Under the pieces are notes generated by a model, which worked only from the letters and a program-made list of their open reading frames with translations, was not told the DNA's origin and ran no database searches. The position numbers and the translations under genes are program-made. From Propionispora vibrioides (lineage in GTDB: Bacteria; Bacillota; Negativicutes; Propionisporales; Propionisporaceae), in NCBI RefSeq assembly GCF_900110485.1, contig NZ_FODY01000004.1, positions 124,001-188,000 of the forward strand: a stretch of 64,000 nucleotides of DNA, given 5' to 3'. This document shows, in pieces, positions 40,167 through 50,097 of the stretch (the stretch's first letter is position 1; every line of letters starts with the position of its first letter).

Positions 40167-42392
40167 TCAATTCTTACAACTCACTAACTTACCGTACCCA
40201 TTTGAATACTTTTCAAAAAATCCATTGTTTAAATGATCCATGCTATAATCTGAAATTATTATAGCACTGGAAGCTAGCTGCACCATACGATAAACATTTG
40301 TACCAAAACCCGAATGCCGACCAATAAATCCCTTACTATCAAATAGTAATACTTCAGACTGAACCACCCTGTCGAGCCCAAATAAACCCACTTGTCCAGA
40401 AAACCAGGTACTTTGTTCCTTACCCTGGACTTGAGGTGTGAAATGCACTTCGGTAGAACGGAATTTATTCCTGCTATCTGGTAATGGTGTGTATATATAT
40501 GTGCCAGGATCACGCACTACTTCTTGATCATCTATGCATAATTCTATGCTTAGCTGATCATTATGCCCGTGCCCCCCATTACCATTTTGTCCGACATTAC
40601 CGCATCGTATCGCCAAGTATAAGTCTTTAGACTTATATAAATATAAACCAAAATCTGGATAACTAAAAACCTGTAATCCATCAATAAGATCATTGTTATT
40701 TAAGCTGCTAAAAATTGATACTACAGGTTGACCATAATTTTTTTGCAAGTAAGTCTCCCATTGCTCAAAATTTTTATTAGATAAAATAAAACGATTAAAA
40801 GCATCAGACTGTATCAAGTTCCCTCTAATATGATAGGAAGGTATTCTTATGCCATTCAAGATTTTATTAACTACATATTTCTCCAAGTTATTACTATCAA
40901 CTTTTTGCAAAAAATCTTGACGATTGAACAGTATTCCACCAACGGCCAGGATATGCTGGTGATCGAGAATATTCTCGTCATAATATGTTGCGTCTACAGA
41001 TAAATCTTGATACCCCTTCAAGTTCTCGTATTTATCTACAGCTTGCCCAACTGTCATTTTGGTATATGAAGGCCATAGCTTTAAAAAACGTCCACTGTCA
41101 TTATCACCAAATTGAGGAATCGCCCCATGGGGTTTGGTAATATGCAAAGTAAATTCGCAGGCTTTTTCTAGACGGACCCAGAACCAATCAGGAAATAACT
41201 GCTTATTACTAATATCATACAATTGTTCTGAGACTAGATTAAGTTTCGGTTTTATCCAATGCCCTATATTAGAATAACTGACCAAAGCTTTTTTCTTTTC
41301 CTCTGGCAAACTCAAACAAAGGATAGAGCAATATAGCATAATTTCTGTCGACAAACGATGATAACTCGTTGAAGCTTCAAAATTACTGCCGTCAGGATGA
41401 AATTCATGTTTCATTTCACTGATTAATTCTTGTACAGAAAAGGCTAGCCACGAATCAATTTCCTTAGTAGATTTTAAATATACTGAAACAAATAATAATC
41501 CGGCAATATCAGAAAGATAATGATTAGAACGCAAAGAAGGCGTATATTCCAAATTATTTATAATATGAAAACCGTGATCATAAACAGAAGAAGCAATTAT
41601 GTCTTCGAACTCATTGTCAAACTCCACACCAGCCGCTTTAAATAAGTCATACGCTATTAACCAATTGGCAACTCTGATCCCAACATCCATCGTACACCGC
41701 CAATTAACCCCAAAACGTGGCGGATTGTTAGCGATGAAATCCAAAATTTGATTCCGGTACTCACACAAATACTTATTACGATCGCCCACATTCGTAATCA
41801 TATATGCATATGCTAGCATCACCAAATGTTGCATCCTGGACAATTCCCAGGGTATTTTAATATCTACACCCGGTTTATGCCCATACTTGATATTCATATA
41901 CCAATTTTTTTCCGACCAACGATAGCCTGATTTAAAATCTAATTGCCAATCAATCGGCTCATAATTAACATCAATTAGCGATGCTATTTTTTGTGCTTGT
42001 TTCAAATTGTTTCGAGTAATTCTATTTTTTAAATTCTTTTTATGGCTCAACTTACTATCAGTGTAACAGTAGCCTTCTAAGCCTCTTACCTTTATGCCAT
42101 AAAATACTTTAGTCCATCCAGAACCAAGTAAATCAAAATAATGTTTGTAATAATAATCAGAAATATCCAAAATCATTTTTTTATGATTTTTTAATTCATT
42201 GAGTTCTATTGCAGAAAAATTAAACTTGTTTATATTAATTTTATTATCTTTCTTTATATATGTTGAAAATAATTGATCTTTAAAAAAAAATTTCCTTACC
42301 TTAATATTTCGCCACAATAAATTTATAGCTTTCAGTAATGCTATTTGAAACGGTAATTTTCTCGCTTTATGAATATAATAAAAAAACTTCAT
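40167..42392 (-). CDS. Heparinase II/III family protein
   Basis: About 741 residues from ATG 42392 (AGGTG before it). The N-terminal two thirds form an alpha-helical toroid-like domain (NWRCTMDVGIRVANWLIAYD, then HEFHPDGSNFEASTSYHRLS with the expected His/Tyr). The C-terminal beta domain has GHGHNDQLSIELCIDDQEVV and RDPGTYIYTP. Heparinase II/III enzymes cleave uronic-acid-containing chains by elimination. No signal peptide is seen, so the substrate would be met in the cytoplasm or the protein leaves by another route. It is embedded among glycosyltransferase genes, where such enzymes may trim or control a uronate-containing polymer. Confidence 0.9.
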   Translation of the reverse strand: MKFFYYIHKARKLPFQIALLKAINLLWRNIKVRKFFFKDQLFSTYIKKDNKININKFNFSAIELNELKNHKKMILDISDYYYKHYFDLLGSGWTKVFYGIKVRGLEGYCYTDSKLSHKKNLKNRITRNNLKQAQKIASLIDVNYEPIDWQLDFKSGYRWSEKNWYMNIKYGHKPGVDIKIPWELSRMQHLVMLAYAYMITNVGDRNKYLCEYRNQILDFIANNPPRFGVNWRCTMDVGIRVANWLIAYDLFKAAGVEFDNEFEDIIASSVYDHGFHIINNLEYTPSLRSNHYLSDIAGLLFVSVYLKSTKEIDSWLAFSVQELISEMKHEFHPDGSNFEASTSYHRLSTEIMLYCSILCLSLPEEKKKALVSYSNIGHWIKPKLNLVSEQLYDISNKQLFPDWFWVRLEKACEFTLHITKPHGAIPQFGDNDSGRFLKLWPSYTKMTVGQAVDKYENLKGYQDLSVDATYYDENILDHQHILAVGGILFNRQDFLQKVDSNNLEKYVVNKILNGIRIPSYHIRGNLIQSDAFNRFILSNKNFEQWETYLQKNYGQPVVSIFSSLNNNDLIDGLQVFSYPDFGLYLYKSKDLYLAIRCGNVGQNGNGGHGHNDQLSIELCIDDQEVVRDPGTYIYTPLPDSRNKFRSTEVHFTPQVQGKEQSTWFSGQVGLFGLDRVVQSEVLLFDSKGFIGRHSGFGTNVYRMVQLASSAIIISDYSMDHLNNGFFEKYSNGYGKLVSCKN

Positions 42393-42449
42393 TTTATTCA
42401 CCTTTACTAATTTTCCCATTTTAGAGTACAAATCGAAATTGAATTAATA

Positions 42450-43673
42450 CTAACTATTATAGTTATATTTCAGCTCATTTAAAATACGTAAAACATGTTG
42501 TTCCCAAGTGTAATATCTTGAAACATATTCTCTAGCTTTGAGTCCCATTTTATTTCGTAGCGCTTCATCCTCAACCAAAACCTTAATTCCCTCAGCAATC
42601 TGAATAATATTTCCTGGTTCAGTTAAATATCCAGTTTCATTATGGCTTAAAATTTCTCCAATTTGTTCCAAGTCAGAAGCTACAATCCCCTTTGCCATAG
42701 CCATATATTCAAACAATTTTGTTGGACTGCCGAAAAATTTTGTCCCATCGGGATTTTGGATATGTGGTGAAACCAAAATATCACATGCATCCAGATAACT
42801 TACTGCTTCCTGCTGAGGAACTAAGCCGGTAAAGATTACCTTATCTGCAAGACTATCTTTAGCTATAATACTTTTTGTTTTCGCTAACAAGACACCATCT
42901 CCGACTAAAAGAAATTTAACTTTTTCTTGTAAATGTCGATTATGTTTATAAAAATAACTTATAGCACGAGCTAGCTCCAAAACACCATGCCATTGTCCAA
43001 AAGTTCCTATAAAGCCAACTACAATCTTACTGCCTAAACCATACTTTTCTTTAATTTCCATTCCCTGTTTATTAGAAGAAAAATGTTTTATATCAACTCC
43101 ATTGGGATTAACTAAAATTTTACTAGAGTTAACACCTGATAGAATCAAATCTTCTTTTAATACTTCTGATACCACCACTATAATATCCGCATATTTTAGA
43201 TTATAATGTTCGACAAACTTAACAAGTGGCAATTGTATAATCTTTTTGTATAAATATTTTACAATACTAAATAAAAATGATTTCGGCTGTACATTCCAAT
43301 TTTTTATTTTCCAAACATCAGATGAATTGAATTCCAAAACAAACGGAATATGATATTTCTTGGCTAAGTATGCTCCTATAAAAGATCCCCCTGAATATCT
43401 TTGGTAAATAAAGTCACTCTTTATTTCCTTCAAATTTAAAATAAGCTTAAAATTATATAATAGCTCTCGGATATGTAAAGGGAAAAAATTACTTAGCGAA
43501 CTACTAGGACGTATAATCTGAATATCTTCTTTGACTCCTATCAAATTGTCATTAGAAATAACATGTAGTTCAATATATTTTCGTAACGAGTTTATTACTC
43601 CAGCAGTATGACCAACAGACCCTCCCGCTGCTAAATTAAACCAGAACACAGTTCTTAGATATAATCCTTGCAT
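42450..43673 (-). CDS. Family 4 glycosyltransferase
   Basis: 407 residues. VFWFNLAAGGSVGHTAGVIN is the acceptor-side loop, then IPFVLEFNSSDVWKIKN. Donor side: VVGFIGTFGQWHGVLELARA, FLLVGDGVLL and FGSPTKLFEYMAMAKGIVAS with the conserved Glu. It transfers a sugar from a nucleotide donor in the cytoplasm; specificity unknown. AAGGGAA precedes the ATG. Two bases separate it from the upstream deacetylase gene. Confidence 0.93.
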   Translation of the reverse strand: MQGLYLRTVFWFNLAAGGSVGHTAGVINSLRKYIELHVISNDNLIGVKEDIQIIRPSSSLSNFFPLHIRELLYNFKLILNLKEIKSDFIYQRYSGGSFIGAYLAKKYHIPFVLEFNSSDVWKIKNWNVQPKSFLFSIVKYLYKKIIQLPLVKFVEHYNLKYADIIVVVSEVLKEDLILSGVNSSKILVNPNGVDIKHFSSNKQGMEIKEKYGLGSKIVVGFIGTFGQWHGVLELARAISYFYKHNRHLQEKVKFLLVGDGVLLAKTKSIIAKDSLADKVIFTGLVPQQEAVSYLDACDILVSPHIQNPDGTKFFGSPTKLFEYMAMAKGIVASDLEQIGEILSHNETGYLTEPGNIIQIAEGIKVLVEDEALRNKMGLKAREYVSRYYTWEQHVLRILNELKYNYNS

Positions 43674-43675
43674 GT

Positions 43676-44635
43676 TTATATGTTCCCTTTACCCATTATA
43701 TTATCAAATCTACGCCGTAATACAGCACCCCAATGGCCGCCTTGTCTAATATGGACTAAAAAGTCATCGTATTGTTCATCAAGATTAATATCTGAAAATG
43801 AACAAAAGACACAGTCCTCATTTTGCTTAATGCCTTGCAGAACCTTATGATATTCTTCAATTAATTTATCATTAATGGTAATCTCACCATATTTTTTCGT
43901 CCGGAAGTTATACGGTATCTTTAGAAAATTAAAGCTATGTAAAAAAAGTACGATCACTGAATCCAGAGGCATGCGAGATATTACCGAAAGTATTTCCTGT
44001 GCAGTAGAGCCATATCTGAAGTCTAACTTCTGGTAATATTTTCTACTTATCATCGGCCAGTAAATTGTATCACGCCGATATACGGTTATCGGAATTTCTA
44101 TTATACCATTAACCAGAAATGGTGCATTATAGCGACCATCTCTGTATAAACACGCCTCATTTCCCTGCAAATAAGATGTATCAATAATAATACCTTCACT
44201 TTCCAACACCTTAAATGTATCGCGGTTTATTCCATAACCACCTGCCCGATGAACCTTAGTTTCATATCCTGTCCACTCATATATTTTTTTCTTTCCAAAC
44301 GAAATAATTTTTTGCTGCTCTTTTTCATTATATTGATGCAGATATCTTCGTCTAAGGTTAAATTTCCTTGAAGGATGTGTGTGTAATTCTATCTTATGTC
44401 CGTTTTCCATAATTGAACTGCATAATGCAGCAAATTTTTTATCTCCAATAGTTTCACATGGATAGACATCAACAAAGTGAGTAACAATGGCCTTATATTC
44501 ATTGGCAATTTCATTAATGAATGTATACCCGACTGTTTTGCTAAGGACGTTACCCTCAATAAATATTTCAAAAGCATTATCTATATTCGTTAATTCCCCT
44601 ATTTCGGTATCACAAGTTACCAATATTCTTTTCAT
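43676..44635 (-). CDS. Polysaccharide deacetylase-like protein
   Basis: 319 residues with a carbohydrate esterase 4 layout: KRILVTCDTEIG (the TFDD-equivalent with Asp), GHKIELHTHPSRKF (the metal His pair), KVHRAGGYGINRDTFKVLE and a late VIVLFLHSFNFL motif with a catalytic His. No signal peptide. Enzymes of this build remove N- or O-acetyl groups from amino sugars; here the likely target is a lipid-linked repeat unit or nucleotide sugar, which is inference. The start overlaps the methyltransferase end by 26 bases, so the genes are translationally coupled. Confidence 0.88.
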   Translation of the reverse strand: MKRILVTCDTEIGELTNIDNAFEIFIEGNVLSKTVGYTFINEIANEYKAIVTHFVDVYPCETIGDKKFAALCSSIMENGHKIELHTHPSRKFNLRRRYLHQYNEKEQQKIISFGKKKIYEWTGYETKVHRAGGYGINRDTFKVLESEGIIIDTSYLQGNEACLYRDGRYNAPFLVNGIIEIPITVYRRDTIYWPMISRKYYQKLDFRYGSTAQEILSVISRMPLDSVIVLFLHSFNFLKIPYNFRTKKYGEITINDKLIEEYHKVLQGIKQNEDCVFCSFSDINLDEQYDDFLVHIRQGGHWGAVLRRRFDNIMGKGNI

Positions 44636-45371
44636 TTAAGTCCTCTTTCTTAGCAATAACTAGTATTTCTCTATGTTCAAACCATATATCACAAGCACCT
44701 TCCCCTAATATTTTAAAAAAGAGTCGTAACATCTTTAACAAGATTGGCCGAACAAATCCAAAGATAATTTTTTGTTTTAATGTATTAAGAAAAATATATG
44801 AGGCCGGTACTACTTCTACTTGGTCACCTGAAAAATATAGCCGATACATATCAGCTAAACTTTCCCGAGTATACCCTATCTCATGTGTAAAGTCCATATA
44901 CCGTTCATGATTGCTAAACATCCAATCCATGTTGGGGACTTGCACCAAAGCAACCCCTCCCGGCTGGAGTGCATCATATACTCTCTTAACAAACTCTTCC
45001 TGCCTATCTTTAGGGATGTGTTCCATGACATCCTTTGAAATAATCACATCATATTTTCTATTGCCATCTAAATGATCAAACACATTTGTACTCTCAGCAC
45101 AAAAACCCATATCTTTAGCCATTTTTATATCTTCTAAAGATAAATCAATTCCTTCTACATTAGTAAAGCCATATTTCCGCAAAGCGGAGAGCATATATCC
45201 ACGATTGCACCCGATCTCCAAGATTCCCTCCTCCTTTTTGCGGGAAATATGCGGAAGATAGTGGGTTTTAAATAGATTATCAATAAAATTATTCCGTTGA
45301 TCCCTATTTTCATATAAAAAATCACTTCGTATTGCTTTATATGACTTAAAAATTTTATCTTGTGTATTCAT
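44610..45371 (-). CDS. Class I SAM-dependent methyltransferase
   Basis: About 253 residues from ATG 45371, with GGTGGAGG before it. Motif I is GILEIGCNRGYMLSALRKYG, followed by VEGIDLSLEDIKMAKDMGF, VIISKDVMEHIPKDRQEEFV and LQPGGVALVQVPNMDW. These mark a UbiE/Methyltransf_11-type enzyme acting on a small molecule or sugar hydroxyl. In this setting it probably O-methylates a residue of the glycan. The start overlaps the acyltransferase stop by 4 bases. Confidence 0.93.
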   Translation of the reverse strand: MNTQDKIFKSYKAIRSDFLYENRDQRNNFIDNLFKTHYLPHISRKKEEGILEIGCNRGYMLSALRKYGFTNVEGIDLSLEDIKMAKDMGFCAESTNVFDHLDGNRKYDVIISKDVMEHIPKDRQEEFVKRVYDALQPGGVALVQVPNMDWMFSNHERYMDFTHEIGYTRESLADMYRLYFSGDQVEVVPASYIFLNTLKQKIIFGFVRPILLKMLRLFFKILGEGACDIWFEHREILVIAKKEDLNEKNIGNL

Positions 45372-46339
45372 TGAATACGCCTCCACCAATTAAGCAATGA
45401 GTTTTTCATACTATTTAGTATTAGCTGTCCCCCAAAAAAACTATTAATCGTACCCCCAAAACGGGTTTTAAACAAGCTAACACCTCTTTCCTTGCTGCCA
45501 GTTGGGGCATCAAGTATGATACCTCCAAAATCATAATATAATATATTTTCCCTTTTAAATTTTTTTATTATTTCCCAGTGCAATAGATTTGCCGACCCTG
45601 GTATTGGTTTGTTTTTTGAAGCTCCATGCCAATAAACTGCGTTGTTTTTCGACACTAACATAAAAGCAGCCGCTTGAAAGCATCCTTGATGTACTGCAAA
45701 AAATATACGGCAATTTCCTGTAGCTGCTAATGCCTGATAATGATGTATCAACTCTTGTTTAGCTACACCGGGAATATTAGAACGAGCATACGTTTCCTGA
45801 GATAGATCAAAATATGTGCTTATGGCTTCTACTGACGTATCTTCTACTATCTGTACCCCTTCTTTTACCGCTTTTCGTATAACATTTCTATGTTTAGAAT
45901 GAACCCCTTCAAATAGCTCTTCTTCACTTTTAGTCAAATCTATAATACTACTGCCATACTCATAAATTGGACAGAAACCCAAATCATACAATATCTTTCG
46001 ATTAGTAAATCTTGATAAAGTAATAGAGTAGAATTCAAATTTAAATGGTCTAAACTTTTTTATTATTTCTTTCACCGCAAGGTCTATATATTCTAGATTA
46101 CAATTTGTTGGTTCAGCATTAGCTTGTATATAACCAAAACATTTATATCCTCGATAAAAAACAAGCCACCTAAATACAACTACATTATCTTTTATTATTT
46201 CTATAAAAACAGGCGTCACTTTAGTAGATACTGCAAATGCAGCCTCATACAACTGGGCAGGATTGCCGGTTTTCTGTAAAACGTCATGATTCCAAATAGA
46301 ACTATCTACGTCCATACTTGATTTTAAACAACAATTCAC
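45368..46339 (-). CDS. FemAB/GNAT-like acyltransferase
   Basis: 323 residues with the double-GNAT FemAB pattern: the first half includes VVVFRWLVFYRGYKCFGYIQ, and the second half has HSKHRNVIRKAVKEGVQIVE and a final VYWHGASKNKPIPGSANLLH then YYDFGGI block. FemAB proteins use aminoacyl-tRNA for peptidoglycan bridges; relatives in polysaccharide loci use acyl donors to modify sugars. Here it follows an aminotransferase gene, so acylation of an amino sugar is plausible. GTG 46339 overlaps the aminotransferase stop in GTGA, with GGAG upstream. Confidence 0.88.
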   Translation of the reverse strand: MNCCLKSSMDVDSSIWNHDVLQKTGNPAQLYEAAFAVSTKVTPVFIEIIKDNVVVFRWLVFYRGYKCFGYIQANAEPTNCNLEYIDLAVKEIIKKFRPFKFEFYSITLSRFTNRKILYDLGFCPIYEYGSSIIDLTKSEEELFEGVHSKHRNVIRKAVKEGVQIVEDTSVEAISTYFDLSQETYARSNIPGVAKQELIHHYQALAATGNCRIFFAVHQGCFQAAAFMLVSKNNAVYWHGASKNKPIPGSANLLHWEIIKKFKRENILYYDFGGIILDAPTGSKERGVSLFKTRFGGTINSFFGGQLILNSMKNSLLNWWRRIQ

Positions 46340-47400
46340 AATAGCTTCTCCAGTTTAATTATTTTTTCATCAGTAATAAAATCTAAATCAACTAATAATA
46401 AATGATTTTTAAGATATTCTATATTGCTATTATATTGTCCACTCCACATTGGTTGAAAAGCAGGCCATACTCTACGAGTTTTAATATTAATTTTTCTAAA
46501 TATATCTTCTAGTTTACAAACATTGCTATGCTTGACTACATATTGGGTAAATGTATTACCTTCAAAATCTCGTAAATAAGCTGGTATGATTTTATCTAGT
46601 TTAGAAGCTATCATTTGTCTCTTTTGAATAATATTTTGCAAATTATTTATGGAACTTTCAATATAATTCTTTTGTTTTACAGTCATTCTTGTATCAAAAA
46701 CGGGATAACTACCCTTATTTTGATTATCCATAATTTTGTAAAAATGATTGGGAATGTATATTTTTAATTCCTTTAAAATTTTTATAAAAATCCTAGAGAA
46801 ATATAAATGATAATGAAACATCTTGTCTTCGACATTATTCCGATCTTTTGTAATGGCTGATAAATATTTAAATGTTTCATAGTCGTTAATAAATGAATGG
46901 AAAAAGTTTTTATGTTGTTCCTGGAGCTCATTTGCATGTTCTTTTAACGACAAATCACGAAAATAAATAGCACCTCCGGCGGGATTGTTTAATGATTTTG
47001 AGAAAGAAAATATTGCAATATCTCCAGTATATCCTACTTGTCTACTATTGTCTGTTGCCCCTAGAGAATGAGCACAATCTTCTATATGAATTAGACCGGC
47101 ATTAGTCGAAATCTCTTGTATTTCATAAACACTTTTATTAAACGAACCAAAGTAATGATGTGAAATAATTGCTATTACATCTTTATCTAGCTTAGATTTT
47201 AAATCATTTGTATCTATACCTAAATTGCTTAAATTGACGTTAACAAATAGTGGATATCCACCTGCTTGGACAATCGCTGACGGCACTGTAGTATTACAAG
47301 TAAAGGCTGGCAGTATAACTTTTTTACCTTGAACCCCGATAGATAGCAAAGCTAAATAGAGAGCCGTTCGCCCATATGATGTTAATATAGAATTATTCAT
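46336..47400 (-). CDS. DegT/DnrJ/EryC1/StrS aminotransferase
   Basis: 354 residues. The start MNNSILTSYGRTALYLALLS, ILPAFTCNTTVPSAIVQAGG (PLP phosphate region), IEDCAHSLGA (Asp contact) and the internal aldimine motif FSFSKSLNNPAGG with the PLP Lys are typical. These enzymes aminate keto-sugars bound to nucleotides. The partner dehydratase is not next to it, so the substrate is unclear. Together with the acyltransferase it likely makes an N-acylated amino sugar. Very AT-rich. Confidence 0.92.
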   Translation of the reverse strand: MNNSILTSYGRTALYLALLSIGVQGKKVILPAFTCNTTVPSAIVQAGGYPLFVNVNLSNLGIDTNDLKSKLDKDVIAIISHHYFGSFNKSVYEIQEISTNAGLIHIEDCAHSLGATDNSRQVGYTGDIAIFSFSKSLNNPAGGAIYFRDLSLKEHANELQEQHKNFFHSFINDYETFKYLSAITKDRNNVEDKMFHYHLYFSRIFIKILKELKIYIPNHFYKIMDNQNKGSYPVFDTRMTVKQKNYIESSINNLQNIIQKRQMIASKLDKIIPAYLRDFEGNTFTQYVVKHSNVCKLEDIFRKINIKTRRVWPAFQPMWSGQYNSNIEYLKNHLLLVDLDFITDEKIIKLEKLL

Positions 47401-48641
47401 TGTATGCCTCTTTTAATCAATTTCTCATATTTTACTTTATACAAATAAAGAGCATATAGCATCGAAATAAAACATGCTGTTGCTGCGCCGTATTTACCAA
47501 AGATCGGAGTTAAAAGTATATTGGAGAGTAAACTTACTGCCGTCATCTGGTATGCCATCTTTTTTTGCAGTACTCCATGCCCATTACTTGTCAGCCAAGA
47601 ATTATAAGGTTTATAACCTGCTTGGCACGAGACAGCAGCTACCAAAATGAGTAAAACTATAAAACTTTCTTTAAAATCTCCGCCTAAATAAAAATGAGTA
47701 ATAATAAATCCACCGGAAACCGCAGCTATTACAGAAACAATAATACCATAGTAATTAAAGTTCAAAACTTTTCTTGAAATTTCCTCACTTCCAGCAAAAT
47801 CTCTGAACTTCGAAGAAGCCAAGGCTGTTGAGAAGCTATTTACAGGATTAGCTATAGAAAAAGCCATTGAATATATTCCAACCTCTTTAGCTCCTGCAAA
47901 AAACGATACTAACATTTTATCAATTTGATAAGCAGCCACATCGACAATTCTTCCTAAATACAAGTGTTTCCCGTAGCATTGATTTTCTTGATGTATTCTC
48001 TTTAAATTAATAATTAAATTAGTGAATTTTGGACGTTTCCATAAAACACATCCTAGAAAGGCTGCTAAACACGTACAAGAAAACATCATAGATACCCATA
48101 GCGGTGTTAATTGGTTAATAAAATATAAAACAAAAATGGCAAAAAGAAATAACAACCTCCATAAAACATTGAATACAGACAGTGTTAGAATTCTATTGCA
48201 ACCTTTCATAACCAATTCAAAAAAGAAAGGTAATATAAAAGAAAATGAAACAATGGAAAGAACGCGTAAAATATCACCAATTTTGTCTTGAAAAACTTGA
48301 TCTATAACAAAAGAGATAATAATAATAGTTAAAATATAGACCAACGAAATTAAGCCAGCAATAACCATCAATGCTCCAATAAGTTCTTCTTCCCTATCTT
48401 TTTCTTTGTTTTCCGCTAAAAGTTTAGATCCACTAGCAAAATACCCAAATTCAAAAAATATAGCACAAAAACTCAAGACTGCTGCTGTAAAAGAATAAAG
48501 ACCGAATGCCTGAACACCCATATTCTTTGCTAAAATCATATTGGATACAAATCCAGAGACTAAACCTAGGATTTGCGATATAAATAAACACGCTGTTTGA
48601 CGTGGAGTTTTATTACTTAAAAGCATTTTTATTTTTTCCAC
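47397..48641 (-). CDS. wzx: Wzx-type polysaccharide flippase
   Basis: 414 residues, about 12 hydrophobic helices, of the MATE/MviN-like Polysacc_synt family. The opening LSNKTPRQTACLFISQILGL and first pair of helices (GFVSNMILAKNMGVQAFGLY) are characteristic. It moves undecaprenyl-diphosphate-linked repeat units across the inner membrane. GTG 48641 with GGTGA before it is the likely start (ATG 48626 has none). The stop overlaps the DegT gene start by 4 bases. With Wzy (56505-57695) and the WbaP-like protein it defines a Wzx/Wzy pathway; no Wzz is seen in the window. Confidence 0.9.
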   Translation of the reverse strand: MEKIKMLLSNKTPRQTACLFISQILGLVSGFVSNMILAKNMGVQAFGLYSFTAAVLSFCAIFFEFGYFASGSKLLAENKEKDREEELIGALMVIAGLISLVYILTIIIISFVIDQVFQDKIGDILRVLSIVSFSFILPFFFELVMKGCNRILTLSVFNVLWRLLFLFAIFVLYFINQLTPLWVSMMFSCTCLAAFLGCVLWKRPKFTNLIINLKRIHQENQCYGKHLYLGRIVDVAAYQIDKMLVSFFAGAKEVGIYSMAFSIANPVNSFSTALASSKFRDFAGSEEISRKVLNFNYYGIIVSVIAAVSGGFIITHFYLGGDFKESFIVLLILVAAVSCQAGYKPYNSWLTSNGHGVLQKKMAYQMTAVSLLSNILLTPIFGKYGAATACFISMLYALYLYKVKYEKLIKRGIQ

Positions 48642-48645
48642 TTAA

Positions 48646-50097
48646 TCACCGCTCAACATGCCCAATCCAAGCGGGATGTGGCATAAACTTCAAATTAACA
48701 CTTTTATAATCAATTATGTTTTCCTGATCATTACATATTACATTTAGTTTTGCTTCATCAAACTGTAACTCTGGTCTCCGCATAAGAGCTGAGACTAATT
48801 TCAACTTATTAGGATCAAATCCCATCTGCCAGATACACACATAATCAACAGCAAAGGGGTTTTCTCCACATGCAATATATCCAACATGCTTTTCCAGCGG
48901 CTCCATGGGACCATCACCTTCACCAGCAACGATTCCATCGACTACGGAAAAATAACGCTTCTGTTGCTTATTACGAAGAACGCCCGTTTTATCGCAAAAT
49001 AATAATATGTAGTTTAAATCTAGACACATACGCCAAGTAGTATCATTACCATACCAATCTCCATGCTCTATCAAATTAGCACCTGTTGCTCGGCAATATA
49101 TCTTACGCATCAAAGAAAAAGGTTTGTTGAAAATTTTAAAAAGTCTACGCCCACAAAGAGTATTGGGAGCTAACAACTTATCTCTGGAATAGCGATCCCA
49201 CCAATATAAAATATTAACTACAATACTTTCATTAAAAGGATGCTCATCTCCCCCTTTCACAGAACTGCCTATCCGGTAGTGAGCTAAATAATTCTTATTA
49301 CCATTAATACCAACTAAATTCTTCATATTAATAGTTACACCAGTTTTTTTATGAGTTTTTAACTTGGGAACACTTATGATAACATCAGCTTTAATAGCAG
49401 ACCCAGAAATGAGGTACTTATGACCTTGCATATGATTTTCCACAATAAATCCTCGATCATAATCCGACCCATACAGGCGTTCAATTCCTGATATATTATT
49501 TAAAAAACTCTTATCTTCTAAATCCACAAGTTTATATCCATTCGGATCTCCAGCAATTCCCGTATATGTTTCATCCACAAAACCACTAGGTCCAGATCCA
49601 TAAACATACTTACGAAAATCATATAAAGATACTGGATATCCTTGCGCCTGATACCACTCCACTAATTCTTTCAAACCGTTATAACGTACTATTTTATCAA
49701 AATCAGCATTCCCGTGCGGAGCATCCCCCACAATAATTTCTCCAAGCCCTTTTAAAGCCAATAAAGTATAGTCAACGATTGGACGAATTACTGATCCATG
49801 GGTTACAACGGCCTGAATATTTTCACTATTACCATTATAGTGCAACACTAAATTAGGCTTTATTAAAACAACATTTCCCGGCTTGATAAAATCTCCAAAG
49901 GGATTCCATACATCACTACCAAAATTTTCTCTATCCAATTGTAAATTTTTTATACATTCACGCACGTGTGCGTATATAAGATTAGAGGTATCTATCATGC
50001 TTTTTTTTTCAAATTCAGGGAATATTTCCGGAGGATTAAACGGAGCATTAAAACAGTATTTTACTTGAGGGTTAATATTAACTGATATATTATTCAC
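48646..50097 (-). CDS. DUF362 domain protein in the polysaccharide operon
   Basis: 483 residues. DUF362 features: VVLIKPNLVLHYNGNS near residue 78, VVTHGSVIRPIVDYTLLALK, IIVGDAPHGNADFDKIVRYN, and PKLKTHKKTGVTINMKNLVG near residue 255. The family core usually carries, or is fused to, a ferredoxin cluster; here no C-x2-C-x2-C set is visible. GTG 50097 overlaps the PaaK-like gene. Function is unknown in this setting; a metal- or substrate-binding partner of the PaaK-like enzyme is a guess. Located between that enzyme and Wzx. Confidence 0.85.
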   Translation of the reverse strand: MNNISVNINPQVKYCFNAPFNPPEIFPEFEKKSMIDTSNLIYAHVRECIKNLQLDRENFGSDVWNPFGDFIKPGNVVLIKPNLVLHYNGNSENIQAVVTHGSVIRPIVDYTLLALKGLGEIIVGDAPHGNADFDKIVRYNGLKELVEWYQAQGYPVSLYDFRKYVYGSGPSGFVDETYTGIAGDPNGYKLVDLEDKSFLNNISGIERLYGSDYDRGFIVENHMQGHKYLISGSAIKADVIISVPKLKTHKKTGVTINMKNLVGINGNKNYLAHYRIGSSVKGGDEHPFNESIVVNILYWWDRYSRDKLLAPNTLCGRRLFKIFNKPFSLMRKIYCRATGANLIEHGDWYGNDTTWRMCLDLNYILLFCDKTGVLRNKQQKRYFSVVDGIVAGEGDGPMEPLEKHVGYIACGENPFAVDYVCIWQMGFDPNKLKLVSALMRRPELQFDEAKLNVICNDQENIIDYKSVNLKFMPHPAWIGHVER

